Source: Paenibacillus odorifer
GTDB lineage: Bacteria; Bacillota; Bacilli; Paenibacillales; Paenibacillaceae
Direction of reading: 5' to 3'
Assembly (NCBI RefSeq): GCF_000758725.1
Contig: NZ_CP009428.1
Coordinates: forward strand, 4,030,001-4,094,000
DNA: 64,000 nucleotides
Shown: piece by piece, positions 52,954 to 63,082 of the stretch
Layout of the letters: each line of letters begins with the position of its first letter
Numbering within the stretch: the first letter of the stretch is position 1
Program-made: the position numbers and the translations under genes
Notes under the pieces: generated by a model
The model's database searches: none
Told to the model about the DNA's origin: nothing
What the model saw: the letters and a program-made list of their open reading frames with translations, nothing else

Positions 52954-55623
52954 TTAGGAGCTGATCTTGTTATGCTGATATTGCTCAAGTGACATCAGCA
53001 CCTCACGCGGCTTACTGCCCTCATAAGGACCGATGACCCCACGAGCCTCCATAGAGTCAATCAACCGGGCTGCACGGGTATAACCGACCCGCATACGACG
53101 CTGCAGCAGCGACACTGAAGCCTGCTTAGCCTCTAGTACAATTTGTACGGCTTGCTCGTATAATTCATCCTGTGGCTCCTGATCCTCAGTGATTGTATCA
53201 TCCACTTCAGGAACGATGGACTCATCGTATTCGGCTTCACCTTGACTGCTGACATATTGAACAATAGTCTCTACTTCTTGGTCACTCATAAAAGCTCCCT
53301 GTACACGAATAGGCTTAGATGCGCCCATTGGTAAGAACAACATATCACCTCGGCCTAACAACTTCTCTGCACCGGGCATATCCAGAATGGTACGTGAATC
53401 CACATTGGACGATACGCCAAAAGCGATCCGGGATGGAATATTAGCTTTAATTAAACCTGTGATGACATCTACTGAAGGACGTTGTGTAGCGATAATTAGA
53501 TGAATCCCTGCCGCCCGCGCCATTTGTGCAAGTCGGCAAATCGCATCCTCAACATCATTGGCTGCAACCATCATCAAATCCGCAAGCTCGTCCACAATAA
53601 CAACGATATACGGTAGAATAGCCGCTGGATTCTCAGCCATTAGCTTATTATAACCTTCCATATTCCGTGTTCCCGATTTGGAGAATAGCTCATAACGCTT
53701 CTCCATTTCGACTACGATCTTCTTCAAGGCTAGGCTTGCCCGCTTTGGATCTGTGACAACCGGAGCCAAAAGATGGGGAATTCCGTTATACACATTCAGC
53801 TCGACCATCTTAGGATCGACCATGAGGAATTTGACCTCATCAGGTTTAGCTTTGTATAAGATGCTTGTTATAATCCCGTTGATACAGACTGATTTACCGG
53901 AGCCAGTTGCACCGGCCACCAATAAATGGGGCATCTTAGCCAGATTGCCGATAATGGTCTGGCCGGAAATATCACGGCCAAAAGCAATCGATAATCTGGA
54001 TTCAGCCTCCTGAAAAATCTGTGTTTCCATAACTTCGCGCATGGTAACAATAGACACTTCAGAGTTCGGAACTTCTATCCCGATCGCAGATTTACCCGGA
54101 ATCGGTGCTTCCATCCGAATGTCTTTGGCTGCAAGTGCAAGGGCAATGTCATCCGTCAGATTTACAATACGGCTAACCTTAACCCCAATATCCGGTTGTA
54201 TCTCATATCTTGTAACAGCTGGGCCTCTTACTACCTCCAGCACTTTAGCTCGTACCCCAAAGCTTTCAAGTGTTGCTTCTAATTTACGGGCTGTCTGCAT
54301 ATAATCATTCTGATCTCCAGCTTTGCCACCATTGTTAGGTTTGGCTAAAAGACGGAACGATGGCAGCTTATATGGCTTCGGTGGCGGTGGTGCTGGAGGA
54401 GCGGGAATAATCTCTCCATCTGGAGAAGCACCTAGCAGGCCTTCCAAGTCAATACTTACATTCTCCTCAGACTCATCCGTAGGCTGCTGCTTAACGGCAT
54501 TAGCTCCGGCTACAGCAGGTTTAGCTGCTTCACCACGAGCTGCGGGTGAGAATTCACTCCACTCTTCCCGATCTTCTTCGTTTAAACCTTCTGAACGGAT
54601 ATGTTCAAAGAAATCTCGAATAATAGGCGTCACAGGTTCAATATCCAGATCCGCATCGTCAAAATCATGATCGATATCCTCTAATGGAATTACACGGCTA
54701 TCTGGTGTTAATCCCGAAATAATCGGACCGCTCGAAGCACTTGTCACAATTGGACCCTGATCGTCATCCTCAGGATCTGCTTCCACCTGTGAACGCGTGG
54801 AACCTGAGAACCAGCCAGATATTTTTTTCAAAAGGACAGGTTGTTTGCGATTAGGCAGATACCGATCGTCTTCGTCTTCTTCATCCTCGTCATCATAGAC
54901 AGGCTGCTTCACCTGCCGAGCTTTAGCTGGAGCAGCGGCTCTAGATGGTCTCGCCGCTACTGGGACCGCCTTCGGGCGATTTGCAGCATGGAGACGAATC
55001 CCCTCCACAAACTTAACCGAGCGCACTCGCAAAAGCGTAAAAATCTCCACATATGACAAGTTGGTAATTAGCATAAAGCTGATCGCCAGCATGACGATCA
55101 TAAGCAGCTTAGCGCCCAGACTGCCAAAAAGCCATAACAGCGCTGCATACTCCAACCCGCCGATGTAACCTCCGCTTATATCCTTACCCAGCATATAGAC
55201 ATTGCTGTCGTTCGAGCCAGGTGAAAGTGATCCCGAAAGATCATTATGTATTTGTGTCATTACATTGCCAGGATGTAACAAAGACAACGGGCCAAGCTTC
55301 TGCTCCATTGCAGATATTGTGCTCATAAGGCACATAGACAACAGAAGCAGAAGCACGCCAGTATGCCTGCTGTTCCACGAGGAAGGCCATCTTCGATGGA
55401 TCATAACCATAAGTCCATAAAAAATGCCGACAAGCGGCAACACAAAATAAAATCTCCCTAATAAGTAACCCGCCATACTTGAAAGTGAGCGCCCTACGGC
55501 TGCTTCACCAGACAGTGCAATGACGGAAATAGTTATTAATAAAATTCCATATATTTCATATTTTAAAACGCTGCCGAGCAGCGCTTTTTTCTTCTTCTTT
55601 TTTCGTTTAGCCACGCCAGCCAC
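52954..55623 (-). CDS. FtsK/SpoIIIE-family DNA translocase
   Basis: Membrane-anchored DNA pump that moves chromosome DNA through the division or sporulation septum; 889 residues. The N terminus is basic ([13 protein letters not shown]) and followed by about four membrane helices (30-195), an acidic Pro/Ala linker with [10 protein letters not shown], and the RecA-like motor with Walker [10 protein letters not shown] (about residue 575) and Walker [14 protein letters not shown]. The C-terminal gamma winged helix ([20 protein letters not shown]) recognises orienting sequences. In this gene neighbourhood B. subtilis has spoIIIE; a paralogue (ytpT type) cannot be excluded. Confidence 0.93.
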   Translation of the reverse strand: MAGVAKRKKKKKKALLGSVLKYEIYGILLITISVIALSGEAAVGRSLSSMAGYLLGRFYFVLPLVGIFYGLMVMIHRRWPSSWNSRHTGVLLLLLSMCLMSTISAMEQKLGPLSLLHPGNVMTQIHNDLSGSLSPGSNDSNVYMLGKDISGGYIGGLEYAALLWLFGSLGAKLLMIVMLAISFMLITNLSYVEIFTLLRVRSVKFVEGIRLHAANRPKAVPVAARPSRAAAPAKARQVKQPVYDDEDEEDEDDRYLPNRKQPVLLKKISGWFSGSTRSQVEADPEDDDQGPIVTSASSGPIISGLTPDSRVIPLEDIDHDFDDADLDIEPVTPIIRDFFEHIRSEGLNEEDREEWSEFSPAARGEAAKPAVAGANAVKQQPTDESEENVSIDLEGLLGASPDGEIIPAPPAPPPPKPYKLPSFRLLAKPNNGGKAGDQNDYMQTARKLEATLESFGVRAKVLEVVRGPAVTRYEIQPDIGVKVSRIVNLTDDIALALAAKDIRMEAPIPGKSAIGIEVPNSEVSIVTMREVMETQIFQEAESRLSIAFGRDISGQTIIGNLAKMPHLLVAGATGSGKSVCINGIITSILYKAKPDEVKFLMVDPKMVELNVYNGIPHLLAPVVTDPKRASLALKKIVVEMEKRYELFSKSGTRNMEGYNKLMAENPAAILPYIVVIVDELADLMMVAANDVEDAICRLAQMARAAGIHLIIATQRPSVDVITGLIKANIPSRIAFGVSSNVDSRTILDMPGAEKLLGRGDMLFLPMGASKPIRVQGAFMSDQEVETIVQYVSSQGEAEYDESIVPEVDDTITEDQEPQDELYEQAVQIVLEAKQASVSLLQRRMRVGYTRAARLIDSMEARGVIGPYEGSKPREVLMSLEQYQHNKISS

Positions 55624-55692
55624 CCCCGGAACAACATTATACCATATAATGGCGTGGCGTACCTATGTTCTCTTTTGTCAGAAATTGAATCT

Positions 55693-55905
55693 TTATGTTA
55701 TTGTAATTATCGAACCTGGAGAGAACGCCGGATCTAGATAACGGTTCAGTGGACAATCCAATAATCTCACGATCCGCGCACGCCCTTCCTCCATCGGTTC
55801 AACCTGCATCAGCATGCCCTGCACACTCACTTCTCGGGTTGTTGCATAATTGTTAAATGCCCCCTCCCACACCTGTTCCATTGCAACTACTGTGTACAGT
55901 GTCAT
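55693..55905 (-). CDS. YlzJ-like small protein
   Basis: Protein of 70 residues, [20 protein letters not shown] at its start and [15 protein letters not shown] near its end, both typical of the YlzJ-like family next to tepA in Bacillales. Its start overlaps the stop of tepA by four bases, so the two are coupled. Function unknown. Confidence 0.85.
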   Translation of the reverse strand: MTLYTVVAMEQVWEGAFNNYATTREVSVQGMLMQVEPMEEGRARIVRLLDCPLNRYLDPAFSPGSIITIT

Positions 55906-56669
55906 TGCGTAATCCCTCCTGGAGTCGATGCAGAGAAATCCCCGCCAATCATTCGGTTGAGATGCGCTAGAGCCGCTCCGATCCCGCCGACCTCATCCAT
56001 AAGGCCATATTTAACGGCATCCAAGCCCCCCACAGCCGTCCCGATATCACGATTGAGCTCACCTGTCTTAAACATGAGATCACGGAACTGTTCTTCAGAA
56101 ATACGCGAATGGGAAGTCACAAATTTAACGACACGTTCCTGCATTTTCTCCATATACTCGAACGTTTGCGGCACTCCGATCACTAAACCATTCATACGAA
56201 TCGGATGAATCGTCATCGTTGCACTTTCGGCAATGATCGAATAAGTGGAGGAAACTGCAATCGGCACCCCGATACTATGCCCGCCTCCAATGACCACGGT
56301 TACCGTTGGCTTGGAGAGGGATGCAATCATTTCCGCAATTGCTAATCCCGCTTCTACATCTCCACCTACCGTATTTAAAATGATAAGCAGACCTTTGATG
56401 TTTTTATTCTGCTCAGCAGCCACCAGCTGTGGAATGATATGCTCATACTTTGTTGTTTTGTTCTGTGGAGGCATTACAATATGTCCTTCAATCTGACCAA
56501 TAATCGTTAAGCAAAAAATATCAGGCTCTCCACTTGGGATTACCGTTTGTCCAAGCTCCTTAATCGCTCCCATTGCAGTGGGCGGCATATTTTCATTAGG
56601 ATTCGGATTAGTTTCTCCTGGGATAACTTCCTCATTTTTTGCTCCATTTGATCCTTCGATGTAGTTCAT
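55902..56669 (-). CDS. tepA: ClpP-like protease TepA (translocation-enhancing protein)
   Basis: Serine-protease-fold protein of 255 residues of the ClpP/crotonase group; in B. subtilis TepA helps protein secretion and germination. A low-complexity N terminus rich in Asn/Pro (about 1-50) leads into the ClpP domain: [14 protein letters not shown], then [14 protein letters not shown], where the Ser of GHSIG is in the nucleophile position, and the [11 protein letters not shown]is. No signal peptide. It lies between rnjB and ftsK as in B. subtilis and overlaps the YlzJ-like gene. Confidence 0.92.
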   Translation of the reverse strand: MNYIEGSNGAKNEEVIPGETNPNPNENMPPTAMGAIKELGQTVIPSGEPDIFCLTIIGQIEGHIVMPPQNKTTKYEHIIPQLVAAEQNKNIKGLLIILNTVGGDVEAGLAIAEMIASLSKPTVTVVIGGGHSIGVPIAVSSTYSIIAESATMTIHPIRMNGLVIGVPQTFEYMEKMQERVVKFVTSHSRISEEQFRDLMFKTGELNRDIGTAVGGLDAVKYGLMDEVGGIGAALAHLNRMIGGDFSASTPGGITQ

Positions 56670-56796
56670 CTTCGCAGCTCTCCCTTGTCATATGCAGCTC
56701 TAGTCTGCTGTTGCCTTACTAACAATCCTTAGTATGACATTTCAGGGTGCTGCCTTATGCAATTTTCAGCTTATGAAGTAATTATGACATGCAAAA

Positions 56797-56843
56797 ACCC
56801 CTTCTCCCAAGGAAACCGTCCAATATTTCCGGGGAAAAGGGGC
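56797..56843 (-). terminator. Terminator of rnjB
   Basis: AGCCCCTTTTCCCCGGAAA-type stem with its complement ending CCCCTT, followed by TTTTTGC on the minus strand, 40 bases after the rnjB stop. Confidence 0.75.
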
Positions 56844-56882
56844 TCAGCCCTAGCTATATATTCATTGAAGGAGAAACTCTCC

Positions 56883-58562
56883 TTACACTTCCATGATAAT
56901 TGGCAAAATCATCGGTCTGCGGCGCGTTTGTTCATATAAGAAACGGCCCAGCGAATCTTTTACGCTTGTTTTAAGGGAAGCCCACTCATTTACTTTTTCA
57001 CTCATCAGGCGTTGCAATGTACTGGATACAATTCGGTTAGCTTCGTCGAGCAGTCCTTCGGACTCCCGAACATAAACGAAACCACGTGAAATGATGTCAG
57101 GTCCAGAAACAATGGCACCATTCTGTTTGCTAAGTGTAACCACGACAACCAAGATACCGTCTTGAGACAGCAGCTTACGGTCACGCAATACAATGTTACC
57201 CACATCGCCTACACCTAGTCCGTCAATCAATACGTTACCAGCCGTTACTTTACCAGCTTTACGAGCGGCACCGCCTTGGATCTCAACAATTTCACCGATT
57301 TCAGTGATGAAAATGTTCTGTGGATCTACGCCAACGGATTCTGCCAGCAAAGCATGTTTGCGTTGCATGCGGAATTCACCGTGGATCGGAATGAAGAATT
57401 TCGGCTTCATGAGGTTGAGCATAAGCTTAAGTTCTTCTTGGCTACCGTGACCGGATACGTGAACGCCGGAGTTGGAACCGCTGTAAATCACATCAGCGCC
57501 AAGACGGAACAATTCATCGATGGTACGGCCTACATATTTCTCATTACCTGGTACAGGTGTTGCCGCAATAATAACGGTATCACCTGGCAGGATATCTACT
57601 TTACGATGACTGGAACGCGCCATACGTGTCAATGCAGACATTGGCTCGCCTTGGCTGCCTGTGCAAAGAACAACGACACGATTAGCTGCCATTCTATTCA
57701 TTTCTTCTGGTTCGATCAGCATACCGTCAGGTACGTTCAGATACCCAAGCTCAGAAGCGATGGATACAACGTTAACCATACTACGGCCAATTACTGTAAT
57801 CTTACGACCCGTGGATTCTGCTGCATTAACCACTTGCTGAATACGGTGCACATTGGAAGCAAAAGTTGCTACAACGACACGTTGCTCAGCTTTGCGGAAA
57901 ATATCTTCCAGCACAATACCGACATTCTTCTCAGAAGGGGTAAAGCCTGGTTTCTCAGCATTCGTACTATCCGACAAAAGAGCAAGCACGCCCTTTTGGC
58001 CAATCTCTGCCATCCGATGCAGATTTGCAAATTGACCGTTGACTGGGGTGTGGTCAAATTTGAAATCGCCCGTATGAACAACATTTCCTTCCGGAGTCTC
58101 AATGCATACACCCACGGAATCAGGAATGCTGTGATTGGTTCTAAAGAAAGTTACCTTAAGTGAGTTCCCCAATTGAATTTCTGAATCTTCGTTGATCAGA
58201 ATCCGTTTGGTGTCACCCAGCAGGTTCGCTTCCTTCAATTTGTTCTCTACAAGGCCTAAAGTTAATCTTGTTCCATAGACTGGAACATTCAAATTCTTCA
58301 GGACATAAGGCAGACCACCGATGTGATCCTCGTGTCCGTGAGTAAGCACAATACCTCTTACCTTGTCACGGTTCTCTGTCAAATACGAGATATCAGGAAT
58401 TACGATGTCAATACCGAGCATATCCTCTTCCGGAAACTTGAGTCCCGAATCCACGACTACAATGTCAGCTCCGTATTGAATAACATACATGTTTTTCCCG
58501 ATTTCTCCGACTCCGCCCAATGCGAAAATCGTCAATTTATCGTTGTTGTTTTTTTTGGACAA
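56883..58562 (-). CDS. rnjB: Ribonuclease J (RnjB position)
   Basis: Metallo-beta-lactamase/beta-CASP nuclease of 559 residues with 5'-3' exonuclease and endonuclease activity on RNA. The zinc motif HGHEDHIGG (about 75-83) is followed by HTGDFKFDH, GSQGEPMSALTRMA in the beta-CASP part and HVSGHGSQEEL near 370. The C-terminal dimerisation domain is complete. Order dapA-rnjB-tepA equals the B. subtilis region where rnjB (ymfA) lies; assignment as B rather than A rests on this synteny. The start follows GGAGGGTTAG, and a 350-base leader may lie upstream. Confidence 0.93.
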   Translation of the reverse strand: MSKKNNNDKLTIFALGGVGEIGKNMYVIQYGADIVVVDSGLKFPEEDMLGIDIVIPDISYLTENRDKVRGIVLTHGHEDHIGGLPYVLKNLNVPVYGTRLTLGLVENKLKEANLLGDTKRILINEDSEIQLGNSLKVTFFRTNHSIPDSVGVCIETPEGNVVHTGDFKFDHTPVNGQFANLHRMAEIGQKGVLALLSDSTNAEKPGFTPSEKNVGIVLEDIFRKAEQRVVVATFASNVHRIQQVVNAAESTGRKITVIGRSMVNVVSIASELGYLNVPDGMLIEPEEMNRMAANRVVVLCTGSQGEPMSALTRMARSSHRKVDILPGDTVIIAATPVPGNEKYVGRTIDELFRLGADVIYSGSNSGVHVSGHGSQEELKLMLNLMKPKFFIPIHGEFRMQRKHALLAESVGVDPQNIFITEIGEIVEIQGGAARKAGKVTAGNVLIDGLGVGDVGNIVLRDRKLLSQDGILVVVVTLSKQNGAIVSGPDIISRGFVYVRESEGLLDEANRIVSSTLQRLMSEKVNEWASLKTSVKDSLGRFLYEQTRRRPMILPIIMEV

Positions 58563-58592
58563 ATGAATCTAACCCTCCTATGATGTTGGACG

Positions 58593-58808
58593 TCATACTT
58601 TTATTGGTAAATATCGAACTTCGATTATTTCAGCGGCGCTGAACACATTTCTTTCAAACAGCCAATAACTTCCAATCGACGAGGAAATTCCTGAAATCTG
58701 TAAAATGCGCAATGCGAAAGCTCCCGATTCCGGGCAGTAAAGTTCATATTGAAGCGGACAAACGCCGTCAAAATTCACCGTCGCGCCCCTCGCGCGAAGA
58801 CATGTCAT
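58593..58808 (-). CDS. Possible small protein in the rnjB leader
   Basis: Open frame of 71 codons (MTCLRARGATVNFDGVCPLQ...) on the same strand, ending 30 bases before the rnjB ATG. It has no strong ribosome-binding site and no recognised family, and the first third is G+C rich unlike the surroundings. It might be a real small gene co-transcribed with rnjB or just an open stretch of the leader. Confidence 0.35.
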   Translation of the reverse strand: MTCLRARGATVNFDGVCPLQYELYCPESGAFALRILQISGISSSIGSYWLFERNVFSAAEIIEVRYLPIKV

Positions 58809-58913
58809 TTATTTAAACAGACTCATCTTGGGACCTATCCTGTCTCACAATGTATTACATTGACGGAAGATTACCGCATATTTAATTTTAACCGCACCCA
58901 GTCACTTAAGATC

Positions 58914-58943
58914 ATTATACATGATTTTTTTGGCAAAAGACAA
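58914..58943 (-). promoter_or_regulatory. Probable promoter of the rnjB unit
   Basis: TATAAT (58914-58919), 18-bp spacer and TTGTCT (58938-58943) on the minus strand. It would give a leader of about 350 bases before rnjB. Confidence 0.6.
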
Positions 58944-59015
58944 GTCATCCGCCTCGTATCCAAATTCTTTCCTTAAATTCGCCTCAATATTTCAGAAAAA
59001 AAATATAAATGCAAA

Positions 59016-59045
59016 AACCGGCTCCCCCAATAGAGTAGCCGGTTT
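59016..59045 (-). terminator. Terminator of dapA
   Basis: AAACCGGCT / AGCCGGTTT stem followed by TTTGC on the minus strand, 28 bases after the dapA stop. Confidence 0.85.
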
Positions 59046-59072
59046 AGAACGTTCATCATCAATGATTAATTC

Positions 59073-59948
59073 TTAGTGAAATAGTCCTTCAATAAAAGCC
59101 GCTTCCGCTTCCGTTGGCGAAATAAGTGGCAATCTGACTCCGCCCACAGGGATCCCCTTGAGTCCTAAAGCATATTTTACTGCTGATGGATTGGGCAGCG
59201 GTTGTGGGCATTCAAACATTCCTTTAAAAATCGGGAACAGCTGGCGATGAATCTCTCCAGCAAGCTGAACATTGCCGGAGGTATAAGCGTAAATCATTTC
59301 TGACATCTGCGCACCAACCACATGGCTAGATACACTTATAATTCCGTATCCACCAACAGCCAGACTGGCAAGACCCGAGGCATCATCACCTGTATATACA
59401 CGGAAATCATCTGAACAAGCAGAGGCAATAAGTGTTACCTGATCCACAGACGCGCATTCTTTCGTAGCAATGATGTTCGGAATCTCAGCAAGTCGCAGGG
59501 TAGTGGCCACGCTCATACTTACACCTGTTCGACCTGGAACATTATATAGAATCACTGGTAATGAAGTCTCTGAAGCAATCGTGGAAAAATGCTGATAAAG
59601 ACCTTCCTGATTCGGTTTATTATAATAAGGAACGACCAAAAGCACTCCATCTACACCTATTTTCTCTGCTTCCTTCGTCAGATGAATGGAATGTTTCGTG
59701 TTATTGCTGCCAGTTCCAGCAATAACTTTACAACGTCCATTCGCCTTTTCCAGCACAAAAGAAAACAGCTGCAGCTTTTCCTCATCGCTTAACGTAGGCG
59801 ATTCCCCTGTCGTTCCGCAGACAACCAAAGCCTCTGATTTCTGTACCTCAATTAAATAATCGACAAGCTGTGAAGTTACATCCCAGTTGATTTCTCCATC
59901 CCCATCAAAAGGGGTTACCATGGCTGTTATTAATCTTCCGAAATCCAC
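59073..59948 (-). CDS. dapA: 4-hydroxy-tetrahydrodipicolinate synthase
   Basis: First committed enzyme of the lysine/DPA branch, condensing pyruvate and aspartate semialdehyde; 291 residues. GTG 59948 is used because AAGGAGG lies eight bases before it and the protein then begins MDFGRLITAMVTPF. The Schiff-base lysine is K163 (IIATKECAS), with Y135, R140 (YNVPGRTG) and T46/T47 (CGTTGES). It follows dapG by 16 bases and belongs with spoVFA/spoVFB to the pathway giving dipicolinate in the spore. A second dapA-like gene at 30484 shares all active residues. Confidence 0.96.
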   Translation of the reverse strand: MDFGRLITAMVTPFDGDGEINWDVTSQLVDYLIEVQKSEALVVCGTTGESPTLSDEEKLQLFSFVLEKANGRCKVIAGTGSNNTKHSIHLTKEAEKIGVDGVLLVVPYYNKPNQEGLYQHFSTIASETSLPVILYNVPGRTGVSMSVATTLRLAEIPNIIATKECASVDQVTLIASACSDDFRVYTGDDASGLASLAVGGYGIISVSSHVVGAQMSEMIYAYTSGNVQLAGEIHRQLFPIFKGMFECPQPLPNPSAVKYALGLKGIPVGGVRLPLISPTEAEAAFIEGLFH

Positions 59949-59964
59949 TTTGAATTCCTCCTTG

Positions 59965-61188
59965 TCAGCGGTGCAATTCAAACATAGCATGCAGCGAACG
60001 CAAGGACTGCACCATATCTTCTTTTTTCACAAGCACCCATATCGTTGTATTCGAATCTGCGGATTGTAGAATTTGAATGTTTTGCGAGCTAAGCGCCTCA
60101 ACGATGCGCGCCATAATACCAGGCACACCGTTAATTCCTCCCCCGATAACAGAAACTTTGGCACAACCCGATAAACTCTTAGGTCGCAAACCCAGCTGTT
60201 GCAGAGCAGAAATAGCCTTCTCTGATTTGTCATCAAAAACCGTATAAAGAGCTTCCGTAGGTGTTACATTAATAAAATCAACGCTTATCCCGTTATCTGC
60301 CATACTCTTAAAGATTTGCAATTGCACTCCGGTTCCGTTACCGTCCGGGCATTCCACAGAAATCTGTGTAACATTGCTGACATAAGCAATCCCTGTAACG
60401 AATCGATCCACAATACCCCCTGCTTGGATATCGTTAAATCCTTCTGGATTCGTAACCAGCGTACCTTCAGCTTCTGAAAAGGTTGAACGAACACGAACTG
60501 GAATCTGTGCCTGCATAGCAATCTCAACCGCACGTGGATGAATGACTTTTGCTCCCTGATGAGCCATATTGCAAATTTCTGTATAACTAACGTAAGTTAA
60601 TGGCTTAGCATCTTCAACGATCCGTGGATCAGCTGTAAGTATCCCGTTAACATCCGTATAAATATCCACCATATCAGCATGAAGAGCAGCACCAAGTGCT
60701 GTAGCAGAGGTATCACTACCGCCACGGCCTAAAGTTGTTAAATCACCCGCTTCAGTCTGGCCCTGGAACCCGGTAACAATAACCACTTTATCCTCACGCA
60801 GCTCACGGAGAATGCGTTCCGGACGTACATCCAGAATTCTGGCATTGCCATAGTTGCTGTCTGTCAGAAATCCTGCCTGAGCTCCCGTTAATACTGTAGA
60901 AGCGATACCTTCATTCTCCAACAGCCCACATAGAGTAGTAGCTGAAATAATTTCACCGCAGCACATCAGGAGATCTTTTTCCCGGTCAGGAAGTGCATCT
61001 CCGTTCTGCACGGCCCAATCCAGCAAAGTGTCTGTTGCGTAAGGCTCTCCGCGACGGCCCATGGCCGATACAACAATAACAAGACTGTAGCCACTTGCCA
61101 GCTCTCTTTTGACATTGCGGATTACGTGTTCTCTAGCTTGCGGTGTGGATAGCGATGTTCCTCCGAATTTTTGTACCAGAATACCCAT
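59965..61188 (-). CDS. dapG: Aspartokinase (DapG type)
   Basis: Phosphorylates aspartate at the head of the lysine, threonine, methionine and DPA pathways. ATG 61188 follows GGGGGAATT; the protein (407 residues) begins MGILVQKFGGTSLSTPQARE. The kinase domain has TTLGRGGSDTSATALGAALH; the C-terminal third carries two ACT domains (TQISVECPDGNGTGVQLQIF; VSVIGGGINGVPGIMARIVE), the sites of lysine or meso-DAP feedback. It is the positional counterpart of dapG. The expected asd gene just upstream is missing: only a 260-base gap with a mini open frame and hairpin is present. Confidence 0.95.
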   Translation of the reverse strand: MGILVQKFGGTSLSTPQAREHVIRNVKRELASGYSLVIVVSAMGRRGEPYATDTLLDWAVQNGDALPDREKDLLMCCGEIISATTLCGLLENEGIASTVLTGAQAGFLTDSNYGNARILDVRPERILRELREDKVVIVTGFQGQTEAGDLTTLGRGGSDTSATALGAALHADMVDIYTDVNGILTADPRIVEDAKPLTYVSYTEICNMAHQGAKVIHPRAVEIAMQAQIPVRVRSTFSEAEGTLVTNPEGFNDIQAGGIVDRFVTGIAYVSNVTQISVECPDGNGTGVQLQIFKSMADNGISVDFINVTPTEALYTVFDDKSEKAISALQQLGLRPKSLSGCAKVSVIGGGINGVPGIMARIVEALSSQNIQILQSADSNTTIWVLVKKEDMVQSLRSLHAMFELHR

Positions 61189-61286
61189 GTATAATTCCCC
61201 CATTATTATCAAAGCAAACACACTAATCATTCGTGAAAAGATTACGGTACGTGAGCTTATTCGTTAAGTAAGTTGTTAAATGGCTG

Positions 61287-61312
61287 TACCGCCCTCGAAC
61301 CTGAGGACGGTA
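61287..61312 (-). promoter_or_regulatory. Hairpin in the dapG leader
   Basis: TACCGTCCTC / GAGGGCGGTA stem with a six-base loop, 100 bases upstream of dapG and 11 bases past the stop of a 22-codon open frame. No T run follows, so it is not a plain terminator. A regulatory role is speculation. Confidence 0.45.
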
Positions 61313-61322
61313 GCAATATTGC

Positions 61323-61391
61323 TTATATTTTTTTGATAGCAATGAACTTAGCTGTTTCCACTACGTTATCTTGGCACTTCTCATTGCTCAT
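61323..61391 (-). other. 22-codon open frame in the place of asd
   Basis: ATG 61391 with AAAGGGGAG nine bases upstream opens MSNEKCQDNVVETAKFIAIK and ends KI-stop. It has four Lys codons, two adjacent near its end, and a hairpin follows. It could be a leader peptide, the worn start of asd, or chance. The signal of translation is visible; function is not. Confidence 0.35.
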
Positions 61392-61448
61392 TTGGTGCAT
61401 CTCCCCTTTTATTGTCCACAACAAAATCAGCCGAGCTCTGTTAATTTT

Positions 61449-62045
61449 CTATGCTGAATGAAACCGTTCGATGATCATCGGCTGTAGTTGTTTACCTTGC
61501 AAAGCGGCATAGCAAGCTTCCGGGATAAGATCCATGCGTGCCACGAGCGAGTTAGGTTTACCCTCAGGGTTATCTTGACCGAATGGTACAAAATAAATAT
61601 GTTTAGCCACCAGAAGCTTAGCAATATTTGCGGCATTTAGGCCCAATCCATCATTTGTAGATATCGCTAGAACTAGTGGACGTCCGTTGCGCATCTGCGA
61701 TTTAGCTGCCATTAGCACGGGACTATCCGTCATGGCATTAGCCAGTTTACTCGTTGTATTTCCTGTGCAAGGTGCTATTGTCAGCACATCCAGCAGCTTG
61801 GAAGGACCCAGCGGCTCCGCTTCAACAATTGTAGAAATGATATCATTCCCTGTTATATCTTTCAACTGTTTTAACCAATTTTGCGATGTCCCAAAGCGGG
61901 TGTCTGTTCCTAGTACAGATGCTGAAACTATAGGTACTACGTTTGCTCCCCCGTCTACGAAGCGCTGAATTTGTGGCATTACCTCAGCAAAAGTGCAATG
62001 AGATCCAGTGATCGCATACCCTACTGTTTTTCCGTGCCAATCCAT
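61449..62045 (-). CDS. spoVFB: Dipicolinate synthase subunit B
   Basis: Flavoprotein-like subunit (DpaB) of the enzyme that makes dipicolinic acid in the mother cell; 198 residues. MDWHGKTVGYAITGSHCTFA opens the phosphopantothenoylcysteine-decarboxylase-like fold and TIAPCTGNTTSKLANAMTDS is its flavin-site motif. It follows the A subunit by one base, so the two are coupled. In B. subtilis asd, dapG and dapA follow; here dapG follows directly. Confidence 0.95.
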   Translation of the reverse strand: MDWHGKTVGYAITGSHCTFAEVMPQIQRFVDGGANVVPIVSASVLGTDTRFGTSQNWLKQLKDITGNDIISTIVEAEPLGPSKLLDVLTIAPCTGNTTSKLANAMTDSPVLMAAKSQMRNGRPLVLAISTNDGLGLNAANIAKLLVAKHIYFVPFGQDNPEGKPNSLVARMDLIPEACYAALQGKQLQPMIIERFHSA

Positions 62046-62046
62046 T

Positions 62047-62943
62047 TTATTCGTCCCCCTTGATTAAAGCCTCGTCCGAAATCGACTGTACCAGCGCATT
62101 TGCCATAATAATCCCAGCGCTTTTTGGAGCTACAATGCCAGGGAGTCCTGGAGCCAGCATCGCCTTAATCCCACGTTTTTCAGCATAACGAAAGTCACAA
62201 CCGCCTGGTGCAGATGCCAGATCAATAATTACGCAATGCGGCGCAAGCCGCGAGAGCACCTGAGCGGTGATGATCATACTTGGTATCGTATTAAATATAA
62301 GATCCACATCCGGTACGTGAAGCAGCAGCTCACTGGTCATAAAAGGCTTCCAGCCCATTTCCTCAGCACGTGCATAATGTTCTTGTTTTCTGACACCAAC
62401 CTTTACACTAGCCCCCAGTCCCTGTAGACTTCGAGCCATTGTAAATCCAGTTCTACCTAAACCAAGCACCATTGATTTCGAGCTGTGAATCGTAAAATCC
62501 GTGTTCTGAATGGCCATTACCAGCGCTCCCTCCGCTGTCGGGATAGAGTTGTAAATAGCCACATCATCACGATTAAGCAGTTCGATTAACTTTAGTGAGT
62601 GCTTGGTACACATCCCGCGCAAGTAACTTTTAGCCATACCGGTATACACTAAACAATCGGATGGCAGCGCAGTGAAATGCTCCTCCAGAATCGTTAAACG
62701 CTCAGAAGAAAATAGAGCACTAATATTTCCTTCATCATCACAGCCTACCGTAGGCAACACTAATACATCTGCATTACTTAGCAGCTCTACCGTCAATTGT
62801 TCCAGGCTCACCCCTGGGCTAGGGGTCTCCCACTTATCGAACCCGGCAGCGCTTACCGTCGCATCCAATTCCACACATTTCCGAATCACTTCAAGCTGTC
62901 TCGCGTCCCCGCCCAGGAACACGATCCTGACGCCAGTAAGCAT
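62047..62943 (-). CDS. spoVFA: Dipicolinate synthase subunit A
   Basis: NAD-binding subunit (DpaA) of dipicolinate synthase, 298 residues from ATG 62943 (MLTGVRIVFLGGDARQLEVI), preceded by AAAGGAG; a longer frame adds nine unlikely residues. It has the N-terminal DpaA domain and a Rossmann domain with VLGLGRTGFTMARSLQGLGA near residue 160. It forms the DPA enzyme with SpoVFB and uses dihydrodipicolinate from DapA. A sigma-K-like promoter 45 bases upstream fits mother-cell expression. Confidence 0.95.
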   Translation of the reverse strand: MLTGVRIVFLGGDARQLEVIRKCVELDATVSAAGFDKWETPSPGVSLEQLTVELLSNADVLVLPTVGCDDEGNISALFSSERLTILEEHFTALPSDCLVYTGMAKSYLRGMCTKHSLKLIELLNRDDVAIYNSIPTAEGALVMAIQNTDFTIHSSKSMVLGLGRTGFTMARSLQGLGASVKVGVRKQEHYARAEEMGWKPFMTSELLLHVPDVDLIFNTIPSMIITAQVLSRLAPHCVIIDLASAPGGCDFRYAEKRGIKAMLAPGLPGIVAPKSAGIIMANALVQSISDEALIKGDE

Positions 62944-62984
62944 AGGGATGACGCTCCTTTCAACATACACTATCGACTATAAAG

Positions 62985-63013
62985 CATCTTATGCTGGGCA
63001 TAGTTAATGGGTG
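62985..63013 (-). promoter_or_regulatory. Sigma-K-like promoter of spoVFA
   Basis: CACC (63010-63013), 16-bp spacer, CATAAGATG (62985-62993) fits mACm / CATAnnnTA with one mismatch. Confidence 0.55.
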
Positions 63014-63082
63014 AAGAGCGGAAATGAAATCCCCGGCACGCATGGCTGATGGCTGATGAGCAGATGGCTTACGGCTGATGAG

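Noticed and set aside
57276..58163. Long plus-strand open frame of 295 codons
   Set aside because: It lies wholly antisense to rnjB, which has complete RNase J motifs; the composition is that of a shadow frame.
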